This document shows, in pieces, positions 8,064-17,724 of a stretch of 33,207 nucleotides of DNA (the stretch's first letter is position 1; each line of letters starts with the position of its first letter). Origin of the DNA: Candidatus Muproteobacteria bacterium RBG_16_65_34 (lineage in GTDB: Bacteria > Pseudomonadota > Gammaproteobacteria > Acidiferrobacterales > Sulfurifustaceae); NCBI GenBank assembly GCA_001785115.1, contig MFSU01000052.1:1-33207 (forward strand). The letters are read 5' to 3'. The position numbers and the translations under genes are program-made. The notes under the pieces were generated by a model, which was not told the origin of the DNA, did no database searches, and saw only the letters and a program-made list of their open reading frames with translations.

Positions 8064-8447
8064 ATGGCGCTGCTGAAAGACCTCTGTGACCTGCGGCGCG
8101 TGGTGCGCGCCGGGGGTTATTCATTGTGCGGCCTCAAGGCGGCACTCAGGAACGAAGCGGCCTTCCGTCAGGAAGCGGCGCTATTCGTGATTCTTGCACC
8201 GCTCGGTTTCTGGCTCGGGCGCAGCGGCGTCGAGCGCGCGCTGCTCGTGGGAAGCCTCGTGCTGGTGCTGATCGTGGAGCTGCTGAATTCGGCGATCGAG
8301 GCGGTGGTGAACCGCGTGGGCTCCGAGCGCCACGAGCTTTCCGGCCGGGCGAAGGACCTGGGCTCGGCGGCGGTGTTGCTTGCACTCGTGCTCGTGCCGC
8401 TGACTTGGGCGCTCGTGCTGTGGGAGCGCTTCTCCGGAGGCGGCTAA
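8064..8447 (+). CDS. dgkA: diacylglycerol kinase, DgkA-type
   Basis: Small integral membrane kinase that phosphorylates diacylglycerol to phosphatidic acid, recycling the product of periplasmic glucan or lipid A modification. It is 127 residues with three transmembrane helices. The signature ELLNSAIEAVVNRVG...HELSGRAKDLGSAAV is present, as are the N-terminal NEAAFRQE acidic residues. Its 3' end overlaps the convergent SulP gene by 4 nt. Confidence 0.95.
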   Translation: MALLKDLCDLRRVVRAGGYSLCGLKAALRNEAAFRQEAALFVILAPLGFWLGRSGVERALLVGSLVLVLIVELLNSAIEAVVNRVGSERHELSGRAKDLGSAAVLLALVLVPLTWALVLWERFSGGG

Positions 8448-10249
8448 GCGGCGGCGTTTTTGCCCTGTGCCGTGTCGGGAGCTTCGTTACGCGCCACCCG
8501 GCGGCATTCGAGGAAGATGCGTTTGTCGCAGCGCTCGCAGACCGAGCGGTCCAGGCGCTTGAAGACGCTCTCGATGGCGTCGGCCTTGGTGATAAAGATG
8601 TTCTCCCGGCCGAATCTCTCGGCGAAGCCCCCGCGTTTCAATATCTCGCAGACCTCGTCCTTGACCTTGCATAGATAAAGGCCGCCGCCCAGCTTGCGCC
8701 GGCGCTCGGCCTCCTGCACCAGCATCTCGGCGCCGGCGACATCGATGAAGTTGATGCCGTTGCCGACGATGAGCAGATGCCGCTGCTCCGGATGCTGCGC
8801 GAGCAGGCTTTGCAGCACACCCTGCACGTGGTCCACCGCGCCGAAGAAGAGCGAGCCGTCCACGCGCACGATCTTGAGCTGCGGACACTCGGGCAGTTTC
8901 GGGTCGGTGACGAGGTGGCGGTTGGGGCTCGCGGGGTCGGGCACGCGCGTCACGATCCCGGGGCGCGCGGTGCGCATGAGGTACATCACGAGCGAGAGCA
9001 TCACGCCGACGTAAATCGCGAACTCGAGCTCGACGAAGAGCGTGGCGAGGAACGTGGTCGCGAGCACCGCCGTCTCGCGCCTGCTCGCGCGCACGATGGT
9101 GGCGATGTGGTGGAAGTCGATGAGCCGCCAGGCCACGAGCAGCAGGATGCCGGCCATGGCCGCGATCGGCAGGTGCGCGGCGAGCGGCGCGACGATCAGC
9201 ACGATGAGGGCGAGCGCGCCGGCGGCGAAGATCGCGGCGAGCGGCGTCACCGCGCCGGCGGCGTAGTTAATGCCGCTGCGGGTGAACGAGCCCGATGAAG
9301 CGTAGCACGAGAAAAAGCTGCCCACGATGTTGGCCAGCCCCTGGCCGACGAACTCCTGGCTGCCGTCGATGCGCTGTCCGGATTTGAGCGCCACGGAGCG
9401 CGCGATCGACACCGCCTCCACGAGCCCGAGCATGGCGATGGCGAGCGCGCCGCTGCCGAGCGCCTTGATCGAGCTCAAGCTCAGGTCCGGCATCGACAGC
9501 GGCGGGAGATGCCCGGGCAGCTCGCCCACGAGCGCGATGCCGCGTGCGGTATCGCCGAGGAGCGCGGCCAGCACGCTCCCGAGGATCATGGCGAGCAGCA
9601 TACCCGGCCAGCGCGGCTTGAAAACCATGAGCAGCGCGCCGCCGGCGAGGGTAGCCGCGGCGACGGCGGTGACGTAGGGGTTGATCTCGCCGATCTGGAG
9701 GAAGAGGTCCTGCCAGGTGTGCAGGAACGATTCGCCCGCGGGGATTTGGATGCCGAAGAAGTGTTTCAACTGGCTCGTGCCGATCAGGATCGCCGCGCCG
9801 GCGGTGAAGCCGACCACGACCGAGTGCGAGACGAAATTGACGAGCGCGCCCATGCGCGCCGCCCCGAGCGCGAGCTGATACACACCGGCGAGGAAGGTGA
9901 GCGTGAGCGCCATCTGGATGAAGCGCTCGCTGCCGGGCTCGGCGAACCTGGCGACGGTCGCGAACACCACGATCGAGATCGCCGTCGTCGGGCCGGAGAT
10001 CAGATGGCGCGAGGAGCCGAAGAGCGCCGCGACGATCGGCGGGACCATGGCGGTGTAGAGCCCGTATACCGGGGGCAGCCCCGCGATCATGGCGAAGGCC
10101 ACGCCCTGCGGCAGCACCACCACCGCGCCGGTGAGCCCCGCGAGGAGATCGGCCTTAAGGGTCGCGCGGCCGACGCGCGGCCACCAGCGCAGGAACGGAA
10201 ACAGGCGCGCCTGCCAGACGGTGCATTGAGGGGCGGGGAAATCGGGCAT
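8444..10249 (-). CDS. SulP family anion transporter with STAS domain
   Basis: Inner-membrane anion permease of the SulP/SLC26 family (sulfate, bicarbonate or related anions; substrate not predictable here). The transmembrane core spans about residues 20-430, starting with DLLAGLTGAVVVLPQGVAFAMIAGLPP and including GPTTAIS and GQGLANIVGSFFSCYASSGSFTRSG. A cytoplasmic STAS domain follows at about 455-560 (GINFIDVAGAEML). An unusual tail carries CERC and LEC cysteines (SVCERCDKRIFLEC), which may bind metal. No Shine-Dalgarno is visible, and a TATAAT lies so close to the ATG that the mRNA may be leaderless. Divergent from the membrane methyltransferase gene. Confidence 0.93.
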   Translation of the reverse strand: MPDFPAPQCTVWQARLFPFLRWWPRVGRATLKADLLAGLTGAVVVLPQGVAFAMIAGLPPVYGLYTAMVPPIVAALFGSSRHLISGPTTAISIVVFATVARFAEPGSERFIQMALTLTFLAGVYQLALGAARMGALVNFVSHSVVVGFTAGAAILIGTSQLKHFFGIQIPAGESFLHTWQDLFLQIGEINPYVTAVAAATLAGGALLMVFKPRWPGMLLAMILGSVLAALLGDTARGIALVGELPGHLPPLSMPDLSLSSIKALGSGALAIAMLGLVEAVSIARSVALKSGQRIDGSQEFVGQGLANIVGSFFSCYASSGSFTRSGINYAAGAVTPLAAIFAAGALALIVLIVAPLAAHLPIAAMAGILLLVAWRLIDFHHIATIVRASRRETAVLATTFLATLFVELEFAIYVGVMLSLVMYLMRTARPGIVTRVPDPASPNRHLVTDPKLPECPQLKIVRVDGSLFFGAVDHVQGVLQSLLAQHPEQRHLLIVGNGINFIDVAGAEMLVQEAERRRKLGGGLYLCKVKDEVCEILKRGGFAERFGRENIFITKADAIESVFKRLDRSVCERCDKRIFLECRRVARNEAPDTAQGKNAAA

Positions 10250-10260
10250 GGGGTCGCCGG

Positions 10261-10266
10261 ATTATA
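10261..10266 (-). promoter_or_regulatory. -10 element for the SulP gene
   Basis: TATAAT on the minus strand. The expected start point is around 10254, only ~5 nt before the ATG at 10249. The -35 match (CTGATC, 10285-10290, 18-nt spacer) is weak. Confidence 0.5.
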
Positions 10267-10315
10267 TCGCCTTTCGCGCCGCCGGATCAGCCTGTGCGAA
10301 CCGCGTCCGCCGCGG

Positions 10316-10345
10316 TTGAGCAAGCGCGCTTTATATCCGTATAAT
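10316..10345 (+). promoter_or_regulatory. sigma70 promoter of the ICMT-like gene
   Basis: TTGAGC (10316-10321), 18-nt spacer, TATAAT (10340-10345). The expected start is near 10352, just before the GTG start at 10360, implying a very short or absent leader. Confidence 0.6.
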
Positions 10346-10359
10346 CGCGCACCTCATTC

Positions 10360-10950
10360 GTGTCCAATGACCCGTTCATGCTCGATGTCCTGCACGGCCT
10401 GTTCAACCATCCCGGCCTGAGGAAGCTTTTTCTTCGGCTGCGCTACGTGCTCGCGCTCGTCCTGCTCGCGGCCGTGGCGCGCTACGCGCGGCCCGAGTGG
10501 CTGCCGCCCGCGTTCCTCGTGTCACTCTTCGGCGAGGGGATTCAGCTCTGGTCGTTCGCCTCGCTGGTGAAAAACGAGCAGCTCACGGCGCGCGGGCCGT
10601 ATGTATTGGTGCGCAACCCGATGTACCTCGGGCGCTTCTTTCTGATCCTCGGGGTCGTGCTGCTGTTGGCGAACGTCTATGTCACGGCGGCGTATGTCGT
10701 GCTGTATTACTTTTATATGGTCAACCGTGTCGGGCGCGAGGAGCGGCGCCTCGAAGCGCTCCTCGGCGAGCCATATCGCGAGTACCGCCGGCGCGTGAAC
10801 CGCTTCTGGCCCACGTTCTCGCGCCTCGCCGATCCGGGGCTGCGGTTTTTCCGCCGCGACGTGCTCATCCGCAACAACGGCCACTGGAACCTCGCGGCGA
10901 TGCTCGCGGCCTACGGCGCCTTATACGGGTATCTCCAGTATCTCCGCTGA
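10360..10950 (+). CDS. isoprenylcysteine methyltransferase-like membrane protein
   Basis: Integral membrane protein of the ICMT/PEMT-like methyltransferase superfamily; the bacterial substrate is unknown. It is 196 residues with four or five hydrophobic helices. The family signature is LTARGPYVLVRNPMYLGRF, followed after two helices by REERRLEALLGEPYREYRRRV, which forms the S-adenosylmethionine and substrate site. The GTG start at 10360 is the track choice; ATG 10378 is an alternative, and neither has a Shine-Dalgarno. Convergent with the DUF255 gene, 18 nt away. Confidence 0.85.
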   Translation: MSNDPFMLDVLHGLFNHPGLRKLFLRLRYVLALVLLAAVARYARPEWLPPAFLVSLFGEGIQLWSFASLVKNEQLTARGPYVLVRNPMYLGRFFLILGVVLLLANVYVTAAYVVLYYFYMVNRVGREERRLEALLGEPYREYRRRVNRFWPTFSRLADPGLRFFRRDVLIRNNGHWNLAAMLAAYGALYGYLQYLR

Positions 10951-10968
10951 GCGCGGCGCGACCGTCGG

Positions 10969-13059
<2,091 letters not shown>

Positions 13060-13089
13060 GCGCGAACCTCGTTCCGGGCGGGCCGTTCG

Positions 13090-13095
13090 ACTATA
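13090..13095 (-). promoter_or_regulatory. -10 element for the DUF255 gene
   Basis: TATAGT on the minus strand, placing the transcript start near 13083 and giving a ~24-nt leader with a ribosome site before ATG 13059. No clear -35. Confidence 0.4.
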
Positions 13096-13117
13096 CCCCT
13101 TCATCCCCGGATTGTCT

Positions 13118-13123
13118 TATAGT
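13118..13123 (+). promoter_or_regulatory. -10 element for the response regulator operon
   Basis: TATAGT, expected start near 13130, 20 nt ahead of GTG 13150. No good -35 hexamer, which may mean activator dependence. Confidence 0.4.
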
Positions 13124-13149
13124 GCGCCTGAGAAGCTTAGGGTCTTTCC

Positions 13150-13833
13150 GTGCGCATTCTGATCATCGAGGACGACGCCGACATCGCCGCCAATCTCTAC
13201 GATTACCTGGAGGGGCGCGGGCACGAGGTGGACCGCGCCGCCGACGGCGTGACCGGGCTGCATCTTGCGGTCACCCACGAGTACGACGCGATCCTGCTCG
13301 ACCTCGCGCTGCCGGGGATGGACGGGCTCGCGCTGTGTCGCAAGCTGCGCGAGGAGGCCAAGCGCGACACGCCGGTGCTCATGCTCACCGCGCGCGATAC
13401 GCTCCCGGACAAGCTCGCGGGCTTCGCGAGCGGCGCCGACGACTACCTGGTCAAGCCGTTCGCGCTGAGCGAGGTCGAGGCGCGGCTCGCCGCGCTCGAA
13501 CGCCGACGCAGCGGGCGCGTGGCGGGCCGGGCGCTGCGCGTCGGCGATCTCGTGTTCGACCCCTACACGCTCAGCGTCGAGCGCGCCGGCGCGCCGGTGA
13601 AGTTGCCGCCCAAGTGCCTGCGGCTGCTCGAGCTGCTGATGCGCCATCCCAACCGGGTGTTCGCGCGCGCCGAGCTCGAGACCGCCGTGTGGGGCGAGGA
13701 GCAGGAGCGCGGCGACACGCTGCGCTCGCACATGCACATCCTGCGGCGCGCGCTCGCGCGACCGGGCAAGCCCGACCTGGTCGAAAACGTGCACGGGCTG
13801 GGCTACCGCCTCACCGATGCGGCTGAACGTTAA
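13150..13833 (+). CDS. OmpR/PhoB-family response regulator (PmrA/QseB-like)
   Basis: Two-component response regulator of 227 residues. The receiver domain (1-~118) has the acidic pair E7-D8-D9, phosphoacceptor D51 in AILLDLALPGMDG, the T80 region in VLMLTARD and K102 in DYLVKPF. The C-terminal winged helix (~130-225) ends with the typical GLGYRL. Start is GTG 13150 with AGGG upstream. Its gene overlaps the sensor kinase by 17 nt. Its position beside the arn genes suggests a PmrA-like role in lipid A modification; that is inference from context, not from specificity residues. Confidence 0.95.
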   Translation: MRILIIEDDADIAANLYDYLEGRGHEVDRAADGVTGLHLAVTHEYDAILLDLALPGMDGLALCRKLREEAKRDTPVLMLTARDTLPDKLAGFASGADDYLVKPFALSEVEARLAALERRRSGRVAGRALRVGDLVFDPYTLSVERAGAPVKLPPKCLRLLELLMRHPNRVFARAELETAVWGEEQERGDTLRSHMHILRRALARPGKPDLVENVHGLGYRLTDAAER

Positions 13834-15133
13834 GCCCAGCCTGCGGCGGCGGGTCGCGCTCGGGATCGCGACCCTCGGCATCCTGATCGTCGCCGCCCAC
13901 AGCGTGGCGCTCTACCTGGTGACGCGGGATCAGGAGGAGGAGCTGACCGCCCAGATCCTCACCGAGGAGATGGACCATCTGATCGCGGCCCACGCGCGCG
14001 ACCCGGGCGCGCCGCCGCCGCGGATCCGCAATCTCAACGGCTACCTCGTAGCGACGGAGCGCGCCCGCGCGGAGCTGCCCCCGTACCTGCGCGAGCTGCC
14101 CCTGGGCGATCACGAGTTGCGCGTGCGCGACGTCACGCTGCGGGTGGCGGTGCGCGCGGTAGGCGCGACGCGCTTTTACATCGCCTACGACGCCACGCAC
14201 CACGAAGACCGGATGCGCCAGCTCCTGTGGCTGCTGCTCCTCGGGGTCGTCGCCACGGCGGCGCTCGCCGCGGGGCTCGGATACTGGCTCTCGGAGCTGC
14301 TGACGCAGCCGGTGAGCGATCTCGCCGCGCGCGTGGGCGCGCTCGGGCCGGGGCGCCCGGACGCACCGCTCGCCGACCGCTACGCCGACGAGGAGGTCAA
14401 GCGGCTGGCGCAGGCGTTCGACGGCTATCTGCGCAAGGTCGCGGATCTGATCGAGCGGGAGCAGGAGTTCACCGCCAACGTCAGCCACGAGTTGCGCACG
14501 CCGCTGACCGCGATCCAGACGAGCTGCGAGCTGCTGGCACAGGACCCGCGCCTGGATGCGGCGGCGCGCGGGCGCCTCGACATGATCCGGCGCGCCGCGG
14601 CGCGCATGTCGGAGCTCACGCGCGCGCTGCTGTTCCTCGCGCGCGGGGAGCCGGCCGCCGAGGTCGAGGACGTTTCGGTCCACGCGTGCGTCGCGGAGGT
14701 CGCGGAGCTTCTGCGCGATGCGCTGGCGCAGCGCGGGCTCGCGCTCGAGATCGCGGTGGATCCGCCGGCGGTGCTGCGCGTGGACCGAAACGCGCTGTTC
14801 CTCACGCTCGCCAATCTCCTCAAGAACGCGGTCGAGCACACCGAGCGCGGGAGCATCCGCGTGCGCTACCGGGACCGGCGGCTCGAGATCGAAGACTCCG
14901 GACGCGGCATTCGCGAGGAGGAGCTGCCGCGGATCTTTCAGCGCTTTTACCGCGGCGCGGCCGGCACCGGCGAGGGCTTCGGACTGGGGCTCGCCATCGT
15001 CAAGCGCATCTGCGATCGCTACGGCTGGCGGCTCGCGGTCGAAAGCCGCCTCGGCGCGGGCACGCGCGTGAGCGTTTCGTTCGCCGACGCCGGTTCTTCA
15101 CAGAATCTTCACGCGGCCGCGACGGAAAATTGA
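13817..15133 (+). CDS. sensor histidine kinase (PmrB/QseC-like)
   Basis: Membrane sensor kinase of 438 residues. TM1 is at ~12-34, a short periplasmic sensor of ~100 residues follows, TM2 is at ~136-157, and then a HAMP-like linker (~160-212). Phosphoacceptor H224 lies in FTANVSHELRTPLTAI, and the HATPase_c domain has the N box (ANLLKNAVEHT), G1 (EDSGRGI), F (IFQRFYRG) and G2 (GFGLGLAIVKRI) motifs. Probably co-translated with the response regulator. The periplasmic sensor shows no ExxE metal motif of the PmrB kind that I can identify, so the signal is unknown. Confidence 0.95.
   Translation: MRLNVKPSLRRRVALGIATLGILIVAAHSVALYLVTRDQEEELTAQILTEEMDHLIAAHARDPGAPPPRIRNLNGYLVATERARAELPPYLRELPLGDHELRVRDVTLRVAVRAVGATRFYIAYDATHHEDRMRQLLWLLLLGVVATAALAAGLGYWLSELLTQPVSDLAARVGALGPGRPDAPLADRYADEEVKRLAQAFDGYLRKVADLIEREQEFTANVSHELRTPLTAIQTSCELLAQDPRLDAAARGRLDMIRRAAARMSELTRALLFLARGEPAAEVEDVSVHACVAEVAELLRDALAQRGLALEIAVDPPAVLRVDRNALFLTLANLLKNAVEHTERGSIRVRYRDRRLEIEDSGRGIREEELPRIFQRFYRGAAGTGEGFGLGLAIVKRICDRYGWRLAVESRLGAGTRVSVSFADAGSSQNLHAAATEN
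15096..15112 (+). promoter_or_regulatory. direct repeat CTTCAC-N5-CTTCAC, candidate OmpR-type operator
   Basis: Two identical hexamers spaced by AGAAT give the 11-bp periodicity used by OmpR/PmrA-family dimers. It lies at the end of the kinase gene, ahead of a weak TAGCAT (15146-15151) and ~540 bp before arnT. It is inside coding sequence, so chance is possible. Confidence 0.35.
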
Positions 15134-15297
15134 TGTTCCCTGCCGTAGCATAGCGTGCGGGTAGGTCGGCCTCGCCCGCCGATATCGGCTTGGCGAAGCC
15201 GCGATCTCCCGAAGCCGGATTCGCGGCGGCACGCATTGCGTTGGGTGTCGATCGTGGCTATTTTTTCTGGAAAAAGCAGTTATCCGCAGATTTCGCA

Positions 15298-15391
15298 GAT
15301 TATTGCGGCGGCACGAATCTACCTGAACATGCCGAGGAGGCCTGAAACGGCGCCGGCACCGCATCGAAGCCTCGATGCCGCCGCAATAATC
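15298..15391 (+). repeat. 16-bp perfect inverted repeat
   Basis: Arms GATTATTGCGGCGGCA (15298-15313) and its reverse complement (15376-15391). The left arm overlaps the outer CGCAGATT arm, and an inner 7-bp hairpin (15361-15378) shares bases with the right arm, so the structures are mutually exclusive. Confidence 0.8.
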
Positions 15392-15409
15392 GAAAAGTCA
15401 TAAGATTTT

Positions 15410-15481
15410 CGTCCCGCCACTAAATCGACACAAAGGGACTGCAAATTGGCACGGCGGTACCGTCGATTTAGTGGCGGGACG
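15410..15481 (+). repeat. 20-bp perfect palindrome sharing the riboswitch P3 arms
   Basis: Arms CGTCCCGCCACTAAATCGAC (15410-15429) and its exact reverse complement (15462-15481) around a 32-nt loop. The core CCCGCCACTAAA(T) is the same as the outer P3 arms of both glycine aptamers (1717-1729, 1891-1902). None of the conserved glycine-aptamer blocks are nearby, so this is a stand-alone element. Confidence 0.9.
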
Positions 15482-15653
15482 CAGATGAATCATTTGGCTT
15501 GAATGACTGCCTGGCGCGCCCATATGGTGAGAGAAGGAAAGTTACTCGTAACATTCTTAAAATCTGCGGAAATCTGCGTAATCTGCGGATGCAATCGCCG
15601 TTTTTAGGTTCATTCAAGCGGCCTCACAAAAAAACCGGATCCTCGCGCACACC

Positions 15654-17354
15654 ATGCCCACACAGCCCCCGCAAACAAACGATTCAAGGCGTTCCTGGAA
15701 GCAGGATCTGGTTATTCTGACCTTGATCTTGGGCACGCTGTTCGGGTACGCGCTGGGCGAGCGCGCGCTGTGGGACCCGGACGAGGGGCGCTATACCGAG
15801 ATCCCGCGCGAGATGCTCGAGACCGGCGACTATGTGACCCCGCGGCTCAACGGCGTGAAGTACTTCGAGAAGCCCGTGCTGTTTTACTGGCAGCAGGCGC
15901 TCGCGCTAAAGGCGTTCGGCCTCAACGAATGGGCGGCCCGGCTGTGGCCGGCGTTGTTCGCGCTGTCGGGGTGTCTCGTCGTCTACGCCGCGGGCCGGCG
16001 GCTCTACGGCCGGCGTGCCGGCCTGCTCGCCGCCGGCGTGCTGGCGACCAGTCCGCTGTATTATTTCCTCGCGCGCGTCATCACGCTGGACATGGCGGTC
16101 ACCGCGCTGCTCACGGCGGCCATGCTGGCGTTTCTGATCGGGTATCGCGCGCCGCCGGGCGCGGCGCGGCGGTGGTATTTCTGGGGCTTCTACGCGCTCA
16201 CGGCGTTCGCCACGCTGACCAAGGGCCTGATCGGCATCGTCATCCCGGGCATGGTGATCGGCGCCTGGATGGCGCTGCTCGGCGAGTGGCGCCTGCTGCG
16301 CTCGATGTATCTGCCCTCGGGGCTCGCGCTGTTTCTGCTCATCGCCGCCCCGTGGCACATCCTGGTCTCGCAGGCGAACCCCGAGTTCGCGCAGTTCTAT
16401 TTCATCCACGAGCATTTCCAGCGCTATCTCACGACGGTCCATCAGCGCTATCAGCCGGCGTGGAGTTTTATCCCGGTGCTGCTGCTCGGCGTCTATCCGT
16501 GGACGGCGTTTCTGCTCCAGGCGATCAAGGACGCCCTGCCGGTTTCGTGGCGCCAGCGCCGGCAGCACCCGGATGCGCTGTTCCTGATGCTGTGGGTCGG
16601 CGTGGTGTTCGCGTTCTTCTCGTTTTCCTCTTCCAAGCTGATTGCGTATATCCTGCCGGTGCTGCCGCCCCTGGCCTTGCTCATCGGCCGGTATCTGGCG
16701 CGTCTGCCCGAAACCCCCGGGATGCGCTCGGCCTGGTGGGCGCTACTGGGGGCGGGTCTGGCGCTCGCGCTGACGGTGGTGCTTATGCCGCGGTGGTACG
16801 TGGGAGAGGGGTCGCAAGCCATCGAGTTTGCCGAGACATTCGGTGGGTTGATCCGCGCCTTCAGCGGGTTTTTCCTCGCGACCGCGATCGTCGCCGCGGT
16901 CTTCCTCCGGCTCCGGCGTCCCGCCGCGGCGGTCACCGCGCTCGCGCTGATCTCGGCCGTGGCGCTGAGTTTTGCCGCCGTGCGTTTTACCGCGCTCGAT
17001 GACAGGTATTCGGTCAAAAGTCTGGTCCTGGCCCTGAAGCCGCGGCTTCAGCCGGCCGACGAGGTGATGGTCTATCACACCTATTATCAGGAGCTTCCGG
17101 TCTACCTGGGCCGGCGGGTCACGGTGGTAGAATGGCGCGGCGAGCTCGAGTTCGGCACCCGGCAGGAAGACACCGGCGCCTGGATGATCGACGACGCGAC
17201 GTTCTGGCGTCGCTGGCAGGGCGCGAACCACGTCTACCTGATCACCCGCCGGGAAAACTACGAACGCCTGCGGGCGGGCAACCGCGCGCGGTTTCACCTG
17301 CTGGCGCAGACGCGCGAAAACGTATTGATCTCCAACAAGGAACCCGCCTCATGA
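15654..17354 (+). CDS. arnT: undecaprenyl phosphate-aminoarabinose:lipid A transferase-like (ArnT, GT83)
   Basis: Integral membrane glycosyltransferase that moves L-Ara4N from undecaprenyl phosphate to lipid A at the periplasmic face, lowering negative charge and cationic peptide binding. It is 566 residues, close to E. coli ArnT (550). The N-terminal periplasmic loop has the catalytic-type DPDEGRYTEIPREML motif, then FEKPVLFYWQQ; about 11-12 hydrophobic helices follow, with a C-terminal soluble domain (~440-566). The start at ATG 15654 lacks a clear ribosome site. First gene of the arn run; its stop overlaps the next start (ATGA). Confidence 0.92.
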   Translation: MPTQPPQTNDSRRSWKQDLVILTLILGTLFGYALGERALWDPDEGRYTEIPREMLETGDYVTPRLNGVKYFEKPVLFYWQQALALKAFGLNEWAARLWPALFALSGCLVVYAAGRRLYGRRAGLLAAGVLATSPLYYFLARVITLDMAVTALLTAAMLAFLIGYRAPPGAARRWYFWGFYALTAFATLTKGLIGIVIPGMVIGAWMALLGEWRLLRSMYLPSGLALFLLIAAPWHILVSQANPEFAQFYFIHEHFQRYLTTVHQRYQPAWSFIPVLLLGVYPWTAFLLQAIKDALPVSWRQRRQHPDALFLMLWVGVVFAFFSFSSSKLIAYILPVLPPLALLIGRYLARLPETPGMRSAWWALLGAGLALALTVVLMPRWYVGEGSQAIEFAETFGGLIRAFSGFFLATAIVAAVFLRLRRPAAAVTALALISAVALSFAAVRFTALDDRYSVKSLVLALKPRLQPADEVMVYHTYYQELPVYLGRRVTVVEWRGELEFGTRQEDTGAWMIDDATFWRRWQGANHVYLITRRENYERLRAGNRARFHLLAQTRENVLISNKEPAS

Positions 17355-17716
17355 ACCATCTTCCGCTGATTCTGCTGGGCGTGTTGCTCAACGCCGGCGC
17401 GCAACTGCTGCTCAAGGAGGGCATGCGGCGCATCGGCTATTTCGAGTTCGCCTGGGCGAACGCCGTCCCCGTGGGCGTGCAGGTGGCCGCCAACCCGTTC
17501 GTGCTGGCCGGCCTGCTCGCTTACGTCGTGAGCGTGATGGTGTGGCTGCTGGTGCTCTCGCGCGTGGAGGTGAGCTTCGCCTACCCGCTGCTCTCCGTGG
17601 GCTACATCGTCAATGCCGTGGCCGCGTATTATCTGTTCCAGGAAAACATTTCGCTCACGCGCATCGCCGGCATCCTCATCATCGTCGCCGGGGTCTATCT
17701 CATCACCCGCAGCTAG
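17351..17716 (+). CDS. small EamA/SMR-type membrane protein, ArnE/ArnF-like flippase subunit
   Basis: 121 residues with four hydrophobic helices: MNHLPLILLGVLLNAGAQLLL, FVLAGLLAYVVSVMVWLLVL, VSFAYPLLSVGYIVNAVAAYYLF and ITRIAGILIIVAGVYLI-type segments. In enterobacteria the L-Ara4N-undecaprenyl phosphate flippase is an ArnE/ArnF heterodimer of similar proteins; here only one gene is present, so it may work as a homodimer. ATG 17351 overlaps the arnT stop by 4 nt. The ORF track reports a longer frame (17132) that overlaps arnT coding; its extra N-terminus is rejected. Confidence 0.85.
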   Translation: MNHLPLILLGVLLNAGAQLLLKEGMRRIGYFEFAWANAVPVGVQVAANPFVLAGLLAYVVSVMVWLLVLSRVEVSFAYPLLSVGYIVNAVAAYYLFQENISLTRIAGILIIVAGVYLITRS

Positions 17717-17724
17717 GACCGAAC

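Larger units (their letters stand above)
15134..15653 (+). other. 520-bp non-coding region with nested palindromes
   Basis: No credible gene. Contents in order: hairpin CGGCTT-GGCG-AAGCCG (15186-15201); outer inverted arms ATCCGCAGATTTCGCAGATTA (15291-15311) with 15571-15591 (about 19 of 21 matching); a 16-bp perfect pair at 15298-15313 and 15376-15391, enclosing hairpin GCATCGA-AGCC-TCGATGC (15361-15378); and a 20-bp perfect palindrome at 15410-15481. It separates the two-component genes from the arn operon, whose promoter should lie here but was not identified with confidence. Confidence 0.75.

Noticed and set aside
13060-13104. Longer N-terminus for the DUF255 protein ([15 protein letters not shown])
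   Set aside because: Not family-like, lies upstream of the likely -10, and the internal ATG has a good ribosome site.
15410-15481. A third glycine riboswitch or its remnant
   Set aside because: Only the P3-like palindrome is shared; none of the conserved aptamer blocks or P1 pairing are present.
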